Shown here: piece after piece, positions 1 to 8,734 of the stretch
Numbering within the stretch: the stretch's first letter is position 1
How the letters are laid out: each line of letters starts with the position of its first letter
Origin: an uncultured Clostridia bacterium
GTDB lineage: Bacteria > Bacillota > Clostridia > TANB77 > CAG-508
Assembly: GCA_948891265.1 (NCBI GenBank)
Contig: CAQUBD010000007.1
Span: forward strand, 5,643-69,642
Reading direction: 5' to 3'
DNA length: 64,000 nucleotides
Made by a program: the position numbers and the translations under genes
The notes under the pieces: generated by a model
Seen by the model: the letters and a program-made list of their open reading frames with translations, nothing else
Databases searched by the model: none
What the model was told of the DNA's origin: nothing

Positions 1-927
1 AATAGCTTTTGCAACTCCATTTACTAAAAGATTTGGTATAACATTTGTATATAAACTTCCTGGTCCAATTATTATACAATCTGCATTTCTAATTGCCTCT
101 AATACCCCTGATGCAGGTCTACAGTTTGTAGGGTTTAAATATATTCTATTTATCTTTGTAACTTTTTCATAAACAACTTCAGGAATTTTAGATTTTTCTG
201 TTACTATATACCCATTATCTAACTCTGCTGTTATATTCATTTCATCTAGTGTTACTGGTATAACCTTTCCAACTATATTTAATACTTCATTACTTTTAAT
301 TATTGAATCAGAAAAATCATTATTTACATTTTTCATTGCACTAAAATAGATATCAGAAAATGTTAAATTTTTTAGTTTTCCATCTGCAAATTTATAATTA
401 AATAACTTAGATATTTGCTCTCCATAATTTGAAAGTGATATCATACTATCTATTACATCATTTAATGGCATAGTCTGAAGTTCTTCTCTCGATTCTGTTT
501 TAGCTTCTCCATAATCAGATATTGTAACAATAGCAGTTATATTATCAGTATATTTTTTTAGCCCTGTAAGAACTGTATTTAATCCTGTTCCTCCACCTAT
601 TACTACTATATTAGGTCCCTTTTCATATACTTTTTTATTAAATATTAATGATTTTATATTTACATTATCTTTATCATTCATTCTATCATCTGTTGACTCT
701 ATTAGTATCTCTAGAGTTCTTTTATTTATATACACTAGCCCTAATACTATCGCTACTACTCCTATTACAAATGTTATTATTATTTTGGCTAATTCATTAA
801 AAGACATCTCTTTTAATACTAATATTTCTGCTGTTCCATAGCACATTAGCAATACTCCTATTATTATTACTAACATCCATCTTTTTAACTTATTTCTACC
901 TTTAAACCATTGCATAAATCCATTCAT
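1..927 (-). CDS. yvcK: YvcK/CofD-like protein, C-terminus cut by window edge
   Basis: The start is the ATG at 927 behind AAGGAGT. The 309 visible codons run off the left edge. Residues 1-65 carry two hydrophobic segments that the short Bacillus YvcK lacks, so this is the membrane-anchored clostridial form. A dinucleotide-type loop (VVIGGGTGLNTVLTGLKKY) follows, and the ADCIIIGPGSLYTNVIPNL motif of the family lies near the visible end. YvcK proteins are needed for growth on gluconeogenic carbon sources and for cell shape, and bind UDP-sugars. The segment that is usually DDGGSSGRLR here reads DYGEAKTESREE, an unusual departure. It lies downstream of murB, the normal Firmicutes neighbourhood. 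Family assignment is firm; activity is less certain because of the altered loop. Confidence 0.85.
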   Translation of the reverse strand, partial: MNGFMQWFKGRNKLKRWMLVIIIGVLLMCYGTAEILVLKEMSFNELAKIIITFVIGVVAIVLGLVYINKRTLEILIESTDDRMNDKDNVNIKSLIFNKKVYEKGPNIVVIGGGTGLNTVLTGLKKYTDNITAIVTISDYGEAKTESREELQTMPLNDVIDSMISLSNYGEQISKLFNYKFADGKLKNLTFSDIYFSAMKNVNNDFSDSIIKSNEVLNIVGKVIPVTLDEMNITAELDNGYIVTEKSKIPEVVYEKVTKINRIYLNPTNCRPASGVLEAIRNADCIIIGPGSLYTNVIPNLLVNGVAKAI

Positions 928-937
928 TTTTTACTCC

Positions 938-1022
938 TTGTCCAAAAGGGACGGTTCTGTTTGGACAAAATGTCCATTTGTACCTGTGCCCATTGGACAT
1001 TTTATCCATTTGGGGACACATC
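938..1022. repeat. Dispersed GGGAC/GTCC intergenic repeat, copy 1
   Basis: This murB-yvcK spacer holds alternating short arms (AAAAGGGACGGTTCTGTTT, GGACAAAATGTCC, TTGGGGACACATCTT). Close variants recur at 26985-27045, 27885-27935, 31905-32025 and 42628-42645. The arms can form several small hairpins. It is non-coding; I see no transposase associated with it. Confidence 0.7.
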
Positions 1023-1072
1023 TTCCCTTTGTAATTTTAAATTTTGCATAAGACATCTGTAGCTCATTTTGT

Positions 1073-1999
1073 TCAAACAGCTATCTTAACTTCTAATTCA
1101 ATTTTCTTTCCAAATTTTTCTAATATTTTATCTTGTGTGTATTTTACCAAATCTAATACATCTTTTGCTGTTGCATTTCCTGTGTTTATTATAAATCCTG
1201 CATGTTTTTTTGATATTTGTGCTCCACCTATTGAATATCCTTTTAATCCTGCTTCATCTATTAATTTTGCTGTTATAAAGTCTTCTCCCCTTTTAAATGT
1301 ACTTCCTGCACTTGGATATTCTATAGGTTGTTTTTCTTTTCTATATTTTGCATATTCATCCATTTTTTCTTTTATTTGATCACTACTTCCTCTTTGTAAT
1401 AATAGCTTTGATTGCAAAATTATGTATTCACTGTTTGAAAATCTACTGTGCCTATATTCAAATTTAGATTGCTCATTCGTAAATTTTTGTATCTTTCCAT
1501 TATAGTCCATTACTGTTACTTCTGTAACTATATCTTTCATTTCTTTTCCATGTGCACCCGCATTCATAATAATTGCTCCACCTATTGTGCCTGGTATTCC
1601 AGATAGTTCTTCAAATCCTGATATTTCTTCTTTTAATAATTTTTGTGCCAGTAGTCCTAATGGAACCCCACTTCCTACTGTTATTTTTATTCTTTCTTTA
1701 TCTTCTTGTTGAATTTCTATTTCTTTTAGCTCTAGTTTTATTACTATTCCTTTTATTCCTTCATCTAGTACTAATAAATTGCTTCCATTTCCAACTACTA
1801 TTAAAGGGATTTCATTTTCTTTGCTAAATTTTAATAATTTTTGTATTTCTTCTATTGAATTTACTTTTATAAAAAATTCTGCTGGACCACCTATCTTGAA
1901 TGATGTGTGTTTTTTCATTGATTCATTTTGCTTTATTCTTTCTTCTGGAATGAACTTTTTTAAAATCTCCAATATTTTATTATTTTCCAATTTCAACAC
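1073..1999 (-). CDS. murB: UDP-N-acetylenolpyruvoylglucosamine reductase MurB
   Basis: It reduces UDP-GlcNAc-enolpyruvate to UDP-MurNAc with NADPH and FAD, the second committed step of peptidoglycan precursor synthesis, in the cytoplasm. Visible are the FAD-binding motifs VGNGSNLLV (about residue 70) and GIPGTIGGAIIMNAGAHG (about 135), YRHSRF, and the active-site stretch PSAGSTFKR (about 230) with the catalytic Ser. The C-terminal ELEV holds the conserved Glu. At 308 residues it is the short type II form. The start is GTG at 1999 behind AAGAAAGTGA. It lies in a row with the pilin-like gene upstream and yvcK downstream. Confidence 0.96.
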   Translation of the reverse strand: MLKLENNKILEILKKFIPEERIKQNESMKKHTSFKIGGPAEFFIKVNSIEEIQKLLKFSKENEIPLIVVGNGSNLLVLDEGIKGIVIKLELKEIEIQQEDKERIKITVGSGVPLGLLAQKLLKEEISGFEELSGIPGTIGGAIIMNAGAHGKEMKDIVTEVTVMDYNGKIQKFTNEQSKFEYRHSRFSNSEYIILQSKLLLQRGSSDQIKEKMDEYAKYRKEKQPIEYPSAGSTFKRGEDFITAKLIDEAGLKGYSIGGAQISKKHAGFIINTGNATAKDVLDLVKYTQDKILEKFGKKIELEVKIAV

Positions 2000-2007
2000 T
2001 CACTTTC

Positions 2008-2466
2008 TTAATTTTCTCCTTTAGAATATGTATATAGAGCTCTTCCTGATTGTGTTACTTTAATTGTCTTATTTATTACCTCTCCAGTTTTATAATTTAC
2101 TATAAAGGCATACTCTTCTCCTGTTATTCCTAATTTCTCTAAATCTATTTTATTCAATTCTCTGTATTCTGTACCCTTTAAGCTGATATTTTCTTTTGTC
2201 ATTGAATTTATTTCATTTACTATTATTTGAACTTCTGACTTGTCTATTATAGTTCCTGGTAAATTTTCTTTTGTTAATTGTGCTTTTGTATATCTTTCTA
2301 AAATTGCATGTTGTATAATATTTAGTTCAGAAATTTGTGTACTTTCTTCTATTTCCTTATTATTTTGTTTTGTATATATTGTTGATATTCCTAAAATTAT
2401 TAGTAATACTGTTATTGTAGTTACTAATGCTACTAATGTTATTCCATTATTTTCTCTTATGTTCAT
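2008..2466 (-). CDS. Type IV pilin-like secreted/membrane protein
   Basis: 152 residues with a good SD (AGGAGAAAATT before ATG). The N-terminus NNGITLVALVTTITVLLIIL matches the class III leader plus N-methylation segment of prepilin-like proteins: Gly before the cleavage site, a hydrophobic helix, but no Glu at mature position 5. The rest is a soluble ectodomain with no domain I recognise. Many gut Clostridia carry families of such GITLVALV proteins. No prepilin peptidase or pilus ATPase is in the window, so a pilus role is not shown. It ends 9 bp before murB and is probably co-transcribed with it. Confidence 0.65.
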   Translation of the reverse strand: MNIRENNGITLVALVTTITVLLIILGISTIYTKQNNKEIEESTQISELNIIQHAILERYTKAQLTKENLPGTIIDKSEVQIIVNEINSMTKENISLKGTEYRELNKIDLEKLGITGEEYAFIVNYKTGEVINKTIKVTQSGRALYTYSKGEN

Positions 2467-2574
2467 AATTTTCTCCTATATTTATATTTTTCTTGTTATA
2501 ATATATCATTTTTTTATGAAAAAAACAATGGTTCAAAGCTATTTAATAAAATTATTCATATACTTTCCAGCGCA

Positions 2575-2608
2575 AAAAACGGTACAATCTTTTGATTATA
2601 CCGTTTTT
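2575..2608 (-). terminator. Rho-independent terminator
   Basis: On the minus strand AAAACGGTATAATC pairs with GATTGTACCGTTTT, followed by T residues. It lies just after the 294-residue gene ending at 2628. Confidence 0.8.
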
Positions 2609-2627
2609 GTACTTTTACATGAATATT

Positions 2628-3512
2628 TTAATCTTTCTTTCTTCGGAAGATTCTTCTTTTTTTATTCTCTTCTACTAAATCAGGACCAAATTTCTTTACA
2701 AATTCTTCTCTCCAGTCAATTGAGTTTGAATATATATTATAAGTTGCTTTTTTTATTGCTACTCGAAGACTGTTTATATCTGCACCTTCAACATCTTTAG
2801 CAAACTTATACATTTGCTCTGCATTTCCTGATTCTTCAACCCTTTTTTGCAACCTTTCTATGTTTACTCCCTTTATTTTTTCTGCACATATTTTAGCATA
2901 TAATGCAAACCTGTTATCAATCGATAACTGTTCAACCTTTCTTACATCATCTACAGTTATAATGTTTGATTCTTTTTGCCAGTATGAACAAAACGTTAGA
3001 ATAGCATCCATTATTCTATTGCTATTGCTGTCAAACTTTGTTTCATCAAAAATTGCATCTTTCAATTTAATCAAATCTGCACCTTTTGCATGAGCAATTT
3101 CAGTTATTGCATATACAGTGTCTCCTTTACTAACGCAATCAACAAGAAGATCAATATTATCAACCTCACATTTGGTAGCATATTTTGCTATATAATGATA
3201 TTCTTTTAACTCCACTAATCTTTCTTCTATGTCTTTTCGATTACTTAGTTTCTTTCTCTTTTCTGCATATTTAAAAATTTCTTCTGCATCGCTCGTTTTT
3301 GCCATTATACCATCTAACTGTTCTAATTGCTCTTCTGTTAAATCTGAAAATGTACCTACGAATTTGTTCACAAACTTCCCATCATTAAATTTTCGGAGAC
3401 CGTCAATAAGTTCATCAATAGTATCTCCAAAAATATGCTTCTTAATGTTATTTGAAGCTTTAAGAGTAACACCTAAATTCTTGTCTTTCCGTATACTTTC
3501 TAATTTATTCAT
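2628..3512 (-). CDS. Uncharacterised helical protein, 294 aa
   Basis: An earlier in-frame start exists at 3593, but the ATG at 3512 has a perfect SD (GGAGGAAAAAAT) and gives MNKLESIRKDKN. I do not recognise the family. The sequence is mostly predicted alpha helix, with recurring 'YAKICAEKIKGVNIERLQKRVEESGNA'-type units in which a hydrophobic helix, a short D/N loop and 'I..L...V' alternate. This suggests a TPR/HEAT-like solenoid. The C-terminus is very basic (NKKRRIFRRKKD). Codon use differs from neighbours: it uses CGA and one in-frame CGG (codon 8), which core genes here avoid. It is a single gene with its own terminator, probably acquired or fast-evolving. Confidence 0.7.
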   Translation of the reverse strand: MNKLESIRKDKNLGVTLKASNNIKKHIFGDTIDELIDGLRKFNDGKFVNKFVGTFSDLTEEQLEQLDGIMAKTSDAEEIFKYAEKRKKLSNRKDIEERLVELKEYHYIAKYATKCEVDNIDLLVDCVSKGDTVYAITEIAHAKGADLIKLKDAIFDETKFDSNSNRIMDAILTFCSYWQKESNIITVDDVRKVEQLSIDNRFALYAKICAEKIKGVNIERLQKRVEESGNAEQMYKFAKDVEGADINSLRVAIKKATYNIYSNSIDWREEFVKKFGPDLVEENKKRRIFRRKKD

Positions 3513-3717
3513 ATTTTTTCCTCCTAAAATAATTATTTTTTGGTGTTTAAATTTTATGTTAATAATAATATCATATCCAATACTTATTGTCAATATTTTT
3601 ACAGATTATGTTAATTTTAGTTATATTATTTTGTAAAAATAATTATTCTAAATGCTTTATTTTTCCATTTATTTATAGTATAATATAATTAGAGTTTTGA
3701 AAATGGAGATGATTTTT

Positions 3718-4155
3718 ATGTGGCAAATTTGGTTAATAATCGCTGGATTATTTTTTATAGGTGAAATTATTACAGTTGGATTTTTAATATTTTGGTTTGG
3801 AGTTGGAGCATTGATTGCAATGTTAGTAAGTTTTTTTACAACAAATATAATTATCCAAACATCAGTATTTGTAATTACTTCCGCAATTTTATTGTTTGTT
3901 ACTAAACCTTTTGTTAAAAAATTTGTTGATGTAAAGCCTACAAAAACAAATGCTTATTCTATAATAGGCAAAAAAGCTCTAGTAATAAAAGAAATTAATT
4001 CACATTCTGTTGGACAAATCAAAATAAAAGGTGAAGTTTGGTCTGCTGAATCTGAAGATGATGAAACTATTCCTGAAGGCTCAGATGTTGAAATTTTGCA
4101 AATTAGAGGCGTTAAGGCAATAGTTAAGTCTGTTAAAGTTACAATATCAAATTAA
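3718..4155 (+). CDS. NfeD-family membrane protein
   Basis: The frame is open from 3697, but the ATG at 3718 sits behind GGAGATGATTTTT, giving 145 residues starting MWQIWLIIAG. Three hydrophobic segments (about residues 2-25, 30-48 and 50-70) are followed by a C-terminal OB-fold domain (about 85-140: IGKKALVIKEI, GEVWSAES, IRGVKAIV). This is the short NfeD1b type that works with an SPFH protein in membrane microdomains. The SPFH gene follows 69 bp downstream. A TATAAT-like box lies about 30 bp upstream. Confidence 0.88.
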   Translation: MWQIWLIIAGLFFIGEIITVGFLIFWFGVGALIAMLVSFFTTNIIIQTSVFVITSAILLFVTKPFVKKFVDVKPTKTNAYSIIGKKALVIKEINSHSVGQIKIKGEVWSAESEDDETIPEGSDVEILQIRGVKAIVKSVKVTISN

Positions 4156-4224
4156 ATTTTTAATATAGTTTTTAGTATTACTTATTTTAAGTATTTATAT
4201 ATAAATTAAAAGGAGGAATTTATT

Positions 4225-5127
4225 ATGGCATTTTTATTAATTTTATTAGTTATAATATTAGTTATAGCATTTAAATCAATCAAAATTGTTAAACAAGCTG
4301 AGGTTTATGTAATTGAAAGATTAGGAAAATTCTCAAAAGTTGCTGATGCAGGTCTTACAATTATAATTCCATTTTTTGATCATGTTCGTTCGGTTGTAAG
4401 CCTAAAACAACAAACAATGGATGTTCCACCTCAAGGAGTTATTACAAAAGACAATGTAACAATCACAATAGATACTGTTGTTTTCTATCAAATAACAGAT
4501 CCTGCAAAAGCAGTTTATGAAATTCAAAGTTTAAAGAAAGGTATTGAATACTTAGCTATTACAACAATTCGTGATATTATTGGTAAAATGGATTTAGATG
4601 AAACATTTAGCTCAAGAGATAGCATAAATGACCAATTAAGAGTTGTTTTAGATGAGGCTACAGACAGATGGGGATGTAAAGTTGATAGAGTTGAAATTAA
4701 AGATATTACACCACCTGCTGATATCAGAGATGCTATGGAAAAAGAAATGAATGCTGAAAGAAATAAAAGAGCTCTTATACTAGAATCTGAAGCTCAAAGA
4801 CAATCTGCAATTATGATTGCTGAAGGTAAAAAACAAGCTGCTATATTAGAAGCTGAAGCTGATAAAGAAGCTAGAATTACTAGAGCTGCTGGTGAAGCAC
4901 AAGCTATTAAAGAAGTTGCTGATGCTAAAGCTAAAGAAATTCAAATGGTTTATGAAGCAATAAAAAATGCAAATCCAGATGACAAATTAGTACAATTAAA
5001 ATCTTTAGAAGCTCTTGAGAAAGTTGCTGAAGGTGAAGCTAATAAAGTATTTATTCCTTTTGAGGCTACTAGTGCACTTTCAAGTTTAGGTGCTATAAAA
5101 GAAGTTATGAAAGATGATAAAAAATAA
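4225..5127 (+). CDS. SPFH/band 7 (stomatin-like) membrane protein
   Basis: 300 residues. One N-terminal membrane helix (1-17) is followed by an SPFH domain (about 20-180: VIERLGKFSKVADAGL, QQTMDVPPQGVITKDNV, RDIIGKMDLDE) and an Ala/Glu-rich coiled coil (about 190-250) typical of QmcA/stomatin proteins. These assemble as oligomeric scaffolds on the cytoplasmic membrane and often chaperone membrane proteases. The SD is AAAGGAGGAATTT. Together with the NfeD gene just upstream it forms the standard two-gene operon, closed by the terminator at 5143. Confidence 0.92.
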   Translation: MAFLLILLVIILVIAFKSIKIVKQAEVYVIERLGKFSKVADAGLTIIIPFFDHVRSVVSLKQQTMDVPPQGVITKDNVTITIDTVVFYQITDPAKAVYEIQSLKKGIEYLAITTIRDIIGKMDLDETFSSRDSINDQLRVVLDEATDRWGCKVDRVEIKDITPPADIRDAMEKEMNAERNKRALILESEAQRQSAIMIAEGKKQAAILEAEADKEARITRAAGEAQAIKEVADAKAKEIQMVYEAIKNANPDDKLVQLKSLEALEKVAEGEANKVFIPFEATSALSSLGAIKEVMKDDKK

Positions 5128-5142
5128 TTATACATATAATGC

Positions 5143-5172
5143 AAAGAACCCTAAAAACTAGGGTTCTTTATT
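5143..5172 (+). terminator. Rho-independent terminator
   Basis: AAAGAACCCTA-AAAAC-TAGGGTTCTTT closes the NfeD/SPFH operon. Confidence 0.9.
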
Positions 5173-5244
5173 TTCCGCTATTTATTCTTTTAGCATTTCT
5201 TTGGCCTTCTCTCTTAATTAAGCACTGTTTATGCCAACATGTTT

Positions 5245-6960
5245 CTACATTTTCTCTGGCATTTCTATTCCTAACAAACTTGCACCTTGTTTTAAAAGTT
5301 TTCCAACTGCGTATGTCAAGTAAACTCTAGCATCTTGAATCTCTTTATCCTCTACAATAATCTTATTTTCATTATAAAAACTACTATAAGCTTTTGCTAA
5401 ATCAATTAGATATCTTGCAAGTATTGATGGTTCGTTTTTCTCTGTAACTTGAACTAAAATATCTTCAAAATTATAAATTAATTTTAATACTTCTAAAGAA
5501 CTTTCGTCTAATAAACTCTCTATTTTTATATTTTTAAATTCTGGAACAGTACCTACTTTTTCTATTACACTTCTTGTTCTAACATAAGTATATTGTATAT
5601 ATGGCCCTGTTTCTCCTTGGAAGTTTAAAGCTGTATTCCAGTCAAATATTTGATCTTTTATATTAGCTGTTGACAAAGTATTAAATATAATTGCTCCAAT
5701 TCCCACTTTTTTTGCAACTTCTTCTTTATTATCCAATTCTGAATTTTTTTCATTTATTATTTCTTTAGATTTTTCAATTGTTTCTTTTATTAAGTCTTCT
5801 ATTTTAACTACATTTCCAAGTCTTGTTGACATCTTGCCTGAAGGCAAACTTACCATTCCAAATACTACATGTTCTAACCCTTTTTGGTATTTTTCTTTTA
5901 CTAAGTATTTTGCAACTTCAAATATTTGTTTAAAATGTAGATTTTGTTCATATGCAACTACATATAAGCATTTATCAAAATCATATGTTTTCGCTCTATA
6001 CATAATTGCTGCTAAATCTCTTGTTGCATATATTGATGATCCATTTGATTTTTGTATTATACATGGTGTGTTTATTCCTGCATATTCTAAGTCTACAATC
6101 TTTGCTCCTTCTGATTCGGTTATTTTTCCTTTTTCTTCAAGTGTTTCTATTACTTCATCTGTTTTATCTGAATAAAATGCTTCTCCATTATAAGAATCAA
6201 ATTTTACATTTAATATGTCATAAATTTTGCTAAATTCCTTCATACTTAAATCTTTAAATTGATTCCATAAATCTGTACAATACTTCTCACCTGCTTCTAA
6301 CATTCTAAAGTTTTCTCTACATCTATCAAGTACTGCTTCATCTTCCTTACATAAGTTGTTTATTCTTACATATATATCCATCATTTTATTAATTGGGTCA
6401 TCATTTAGGTCATATTCATTTCCCCACATTTTATAGCCTTCAATCATTTTTCCAAATTGTGTTCCATAATCTCCTAAATGATTTATTCCTGTTGTATTAT
6501 ATCCTAAATATTTATATACTTTATATAATGCATTTCCTATTAGTGTAGTTCTTAAATGCCCTATATGGAATGGTTTTGCAATATTAGGAGATGAATATTC
6601 TACTAATACATTTTTTCCTTTTCCTATTTCTGACTTTCCATATTCTTTACTATTTTCGATTTCTTGTAAAACTTCTTTTACTAAAACTTCTTTATTTATA
6701 AAGAAGTTTAAGTATCCACCTGCAACATCTATTCTTTCTATTTTTTGATTTTGTTGTATATCTTGCTCTATTTTTTCTTTTATTTCATTTGCAATTGCTG
6801 GTGGCGCTTTTTTTAACTCTTTTGCAAGTCTAAAACATGGAAATGAATATTCTCCGTTCGCTTTATCTTTTGGTGTTTCTATATATGTTTCTAGCTCTTT
6901 TTCATCTATTTGCGTTGCTTCTGATATTTTACTTGCAATTACTTTTTTAAAATTTATCAT
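5245..6960 (-). CDS. argS: Arginyl-tRNA synthetase
   Basis: 571 residues, full length. Class I signatures are present: FHIGHLRTTLIGNALYK (HIGH) at about 130 and KMSTRLGN (KMSKS-like) at about 375. An N-terminal Arg-specific domain (1-100) and a C-terminal DALR anticodon-binding helix bundle (about 450-571) flank the Rossmann core. It charges tRNA-Arg with arginine in the cytoplasm. No T-box leader is visible upstream. The truncated hepT-like gene lies just upstream on the same strand. It is interesting next to the CGG question because it supplies all Arg-tRNA isoacceptors. Confidence 0.97.
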   Translation of the reverse strand: MINFKKVIASKISEATQIDEKELETYIETPKDKANGEYSFPCFRLAKELKKAPPAIANEIKEKIEQDIQQNQKIERIDVAGGYLNFFINKEVLVKEVLQEIENSKEYGKSEIGKGKNVLVEYSSPNIAKPFHIGHLRTTLIGNALYKVYKYLGYNTTGINHLGDYGTQFGKMIEGYKMWGNEYDLNDDPINKMMDIYVRINNLCKEDEAVLDRCRENFRMLEAGEKYCTDLWNQFKDLSMKEFSKIYDILNVKFDSYNGEAFYSDKTDEVIETLEEKGKITESEGAKIVDLEYAGINTPCIIQKSNGSSIYATRDLAAIMYRAKTYDFDKCLYVVAYEQNLHFKQIFEVAKYLVKEKYQKGLEHVVFGMVSLPSGKMSTRLGNVVKIEDLIKETIEKSKEIINEKNSELDNKEEVAKKVGIGAIIFNTLSTANIKDQIFDWNTALNFQGETGPYIQYTYVRTRSVIEKVGTVPEFKNIKIESLLDESSLEVLKLIYNFEDILVQVTEKNEPSILARYLIDLAKAYSSFYNENKIIVEDKEIQDARVYLTYAVGKLLKQGASLLGIEMPEKM

Positions 6961-6985
6961 GTCTTTCCTCCAATTTTTTATAAGT

Positions 6986-7239
6986 TTATCTATCTAGATT
7001 AATCATTTGTCTTGCAAATTCTTTTATATCTATCAAATGATTTTCTATTACATCTTTTAATATTTCTTCATCTATGTTTTTATATTCATGAACAGCAATA
7101 TTTCTAAATCCTATCATTCCTTTCATTTTCAAACAGGTATCTTCTGAAATCAAATTATTCTCATATAATTTCTCAAAAGCTTCCTTTTTTGTCTGTGGTA
7201 TCCCCAACTTTCTGGTTGTTACAACATACTATTTTCCAT
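6986..7239 (-). pseudogene. HepT-like (DUF86) RNase toxin remnant
   Basis: About 70 codons (LGIPQTKKEAFEKLYENN ... MKGMIGFRNIAVHEYKNID) match the C-terminal half of HepT/YutE-type HEPN proteins, including the catalytic R-x4-H-x-Y motif (RNIAVHEY). The N-terminal half is missing. Upstream, a good SD (TTGGAGGAAAATCTT) and ATG at 7239 lead into only six codons before TAA in another frame. No MntA nucleotidyltransferase partner is nearby. I read it as a decayed HEPN/MNT toxin gene. A shortened functional gene starting at TTG 7207 is possible but less likely. Confidence 0.7.
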
Positions 7240-7260
7240 AAGATTTTCCTCCAACTGTTT

Positions 7261-8274
7261 CTATTTAGTATGTTGGCTTTTTTCTATATAATTCCAACTA
7301 TCTCTGCACATATCATCTATATTTTTCTCTGCAATCCATCCTAATTCTTTTTTAGCTTTAGTTGGATCTGCATAGCACATAGCAATATCTCCTGGTCTTC
7401 TTGGGACTATTTTATATGGTACTTTTCTACCAGTTGCTTTCTCAAATCCTTTTACCATATCTAATACACTTGCTCCATTACCTGTTCCTAAATTATAAAT
7501 GAATAATCCTTCATTCTCATTTTCTAATTTTTCTAATGCTTTTATATGACCTTTTGCTAAATCAACAACATGGATATAATCTCTTACCCCTGTTCCATCT
7601 GGTGTATTATAATCATTTCCGAATACTGATAACTCTTTTAAAGTTCCTGCTGCAACTCTTGCAACATAAGGCATTAAATTATTTGGTATACCTTGTGGTT
7701 CTTCTCCTATTAATCCACTTTCATGTGCCCCTACTGGATTGAAATATCTTAATATGCATATATCCCATGTATTGTCTGACTTGTATGTATCCTTTAATAT
7801 TTGTTCTATATATAATTTAGTTGTACCATATGGATTTGTTGTTCCACCTGTTGGTGTTTCTTCTGTTATCGGCATTACTTCTGGTTCTCCATATACTGTT
7901 GCCGATGAACTAAATATAAATTTTTTGCACCCATATTTTCTCATTGTGTCTAATAAAACTAAAGCTCCTGAAATGTTATTTGTATAATATTCTATTGGTT
8001 TTTGAACTGATTCTCCAACTGCTTTATATCCTGCAAAGTTCATTACTGCTTCAATTTCATTTTCTTCAAATACTTTTTCTAATTTTTCTTTATCTAAATA
8101 GTCCATCTCATAAAATTTAAAATCTTTTCCTGTTATTTCTTTTATTGCTTTTAGTGCCTTTGGTGTACTATTTGAAAAATTATCTATTATAACTATTTCT
8201 CTTCCTTCTTTTAGTAATTCTACTGCTGTGTGACTTCCTATAAATCCAGCTCCTCCTGGTAATAATATTGCCAT
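7261..8274 (-). CDS. galE: UDP-glucose 4-epimerase
   Basis: 337 residues, full length. It interconverts UDP-glucose and UDP-galactose with bound NAD. The Rossmann glycine motif GGAGFIGSHTAVELL is at residues 7-21, the catalytic SSSATVYG at about 125, and YGTTK (YxxxK) at about 150. The C-terminal substrate domain contains RRPGDIAMCYADPTKA. The SD is GGAGGAGAATT. It is a single gene, between the hepT remnant and the spoVM region. UDP-galactose could feed the glycosyltransferases at 11.5-13.3 kb; that link is inference. Confidence 0.97.
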   Translation of the reverse strand: MAILLPGGAGFIGSHTAVELLKEGREIVIIDNFSNSTPKALKAIKEITGKDFKFYEMDYLDKEKLEKVFEENEIEAVMNFAGYKAVGESVQKPIEYYTNNISGALVLLDTMRKYGCKKFIFSSSATVYGEPEVMPITEETPTGGTTNPYGTTKLYIEQILKDTYKSDNTWDICILRYFNPVGAHESGLIGEEPQGIPNNLMPYVARVAAGTLKELSVFGNDYNTPDGTGVRDYIHVVDLAKGHIKALEKLENENEGLFIYNLGTGNGASVLDMVKGFEKATGRKVPYKIVPRRPGDIAMCYADPTKAKKELGWIAEKNIDDMCRDSWNYIEKSQHTK

Positions 8275-8355
8275 AATTCTCCTCCATCTTTATTTTTATA
8301 AACTTCTTTATTAATAATAAAAATTATATCAAAATAATTAGGATATTTCAATACA

Positions 8356-8420
8356 TATAAAGTAACTCGTTAAAGTTTCAAAAAAAGAATAATTAATCTA
8401 GTTTATAGAAGATATAATTA
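8356..8420. repeat. Short dispersed repeat shared with 43694-43757
   Basis: The stretch CATATAAAGT ... GTTTCAAAAAAAGAA ... TTAATCTAG recurs in the same order at 43694-43757, about three-quarters identical over 64 bp by eye. Both copies are intergenic. The surrounding 8275-8455 bases hold no gene I can see. Confidence 0.5.
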
Positions 8421-8454
8421 AATATTTATGTATAAATAAAATTTTCCTATAATA

Positions 8455-8493
8455 TAAAAATAAGAATTTGAGGTATATTCCCCAAATTCTTAT
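8455..8493 (-). terminator. Terminator after the spoVM-like gene
   Basis: AAGAATTTGGGG pairs with CCTCAAATTCTT and is followed on the minus strand by TATTTTTAT. It begins directly after the TAA of the tiny gene, supporting that gene as real. Confidence 0.85.
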
Positions 8494-8568
8494 TTAATCT
8501 TTTATTCCAAAAATTAGTTTCACAAAACCCCTAAGAAATTTCGGAACTTTTTTTACAACTATAGTCAT
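8494..8568 (-). CDS. spoVM: SpoVM-like sporulation peptide (24 aa)
   Basis: A 24-codon gene with a textbook SD (AAGGAGGGTATACAT then ATG). The peptide has the SpoVM pattern: a short N-terminal segment, then KKVPKFLRGFVKLIFGIK, an amphipathic helix. It aligns without gaps to Bacillus SpoVM (IKLPKFLGGIVRAMLG), with the key Pro at position 9, Lys10, Phe11, Leu12 and the Gly near the end. SpoVM marks the forespore outer membrane by sensing convex curvature and anchors SpoIVA for coat and cortex assembly. It lies 16 bp after a small two-helix membrane gene and just before a strong terminator. Its presence implies a spore former. The main uncertainty is the tiny size. Confidence 0.82.
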   Translation of the reverse strand: MTIVVKKVPKFLRGFVKLIFGIKD

Positions 8569-8584
8569 ATGTATACCCTCCTTT

Positions 8585-8734
8585 TTAGCAAGCAAGCCAC
8601 ATTAGTCCAACACATGCTAGAGCAACCCCAATTATAAATAGCCAGCCTGTGAATGGAAGTAATAATACTAATAATATTCCAAGGCCTATCCCTATTAATA
8701 CAACACCTATTGTCTTTTTTAGTGCATTAAACAT
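8585..8734 (-). CDS. Small two-helix membrane protein (49 aa)
   Basis: The SD is GGAGGTAATAAT before ATG at 8734. After a basic MFNALKKT start come two hydrophobic segments (about residues 9-26 and 31-48) joined by LPFTGWL. No catalytic motif is visible. It is co-directional with, and 16 bp upstream of, the spoVM-like gene, so the two probably form one transcript. A sporulation role is a guess from position only. Confidence 0.7.
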   Translation of the reverse strand: MFNALKKTIGVVLIGIGLGILLVLLLPFTGWLFIIGVALACVGLMWLAC

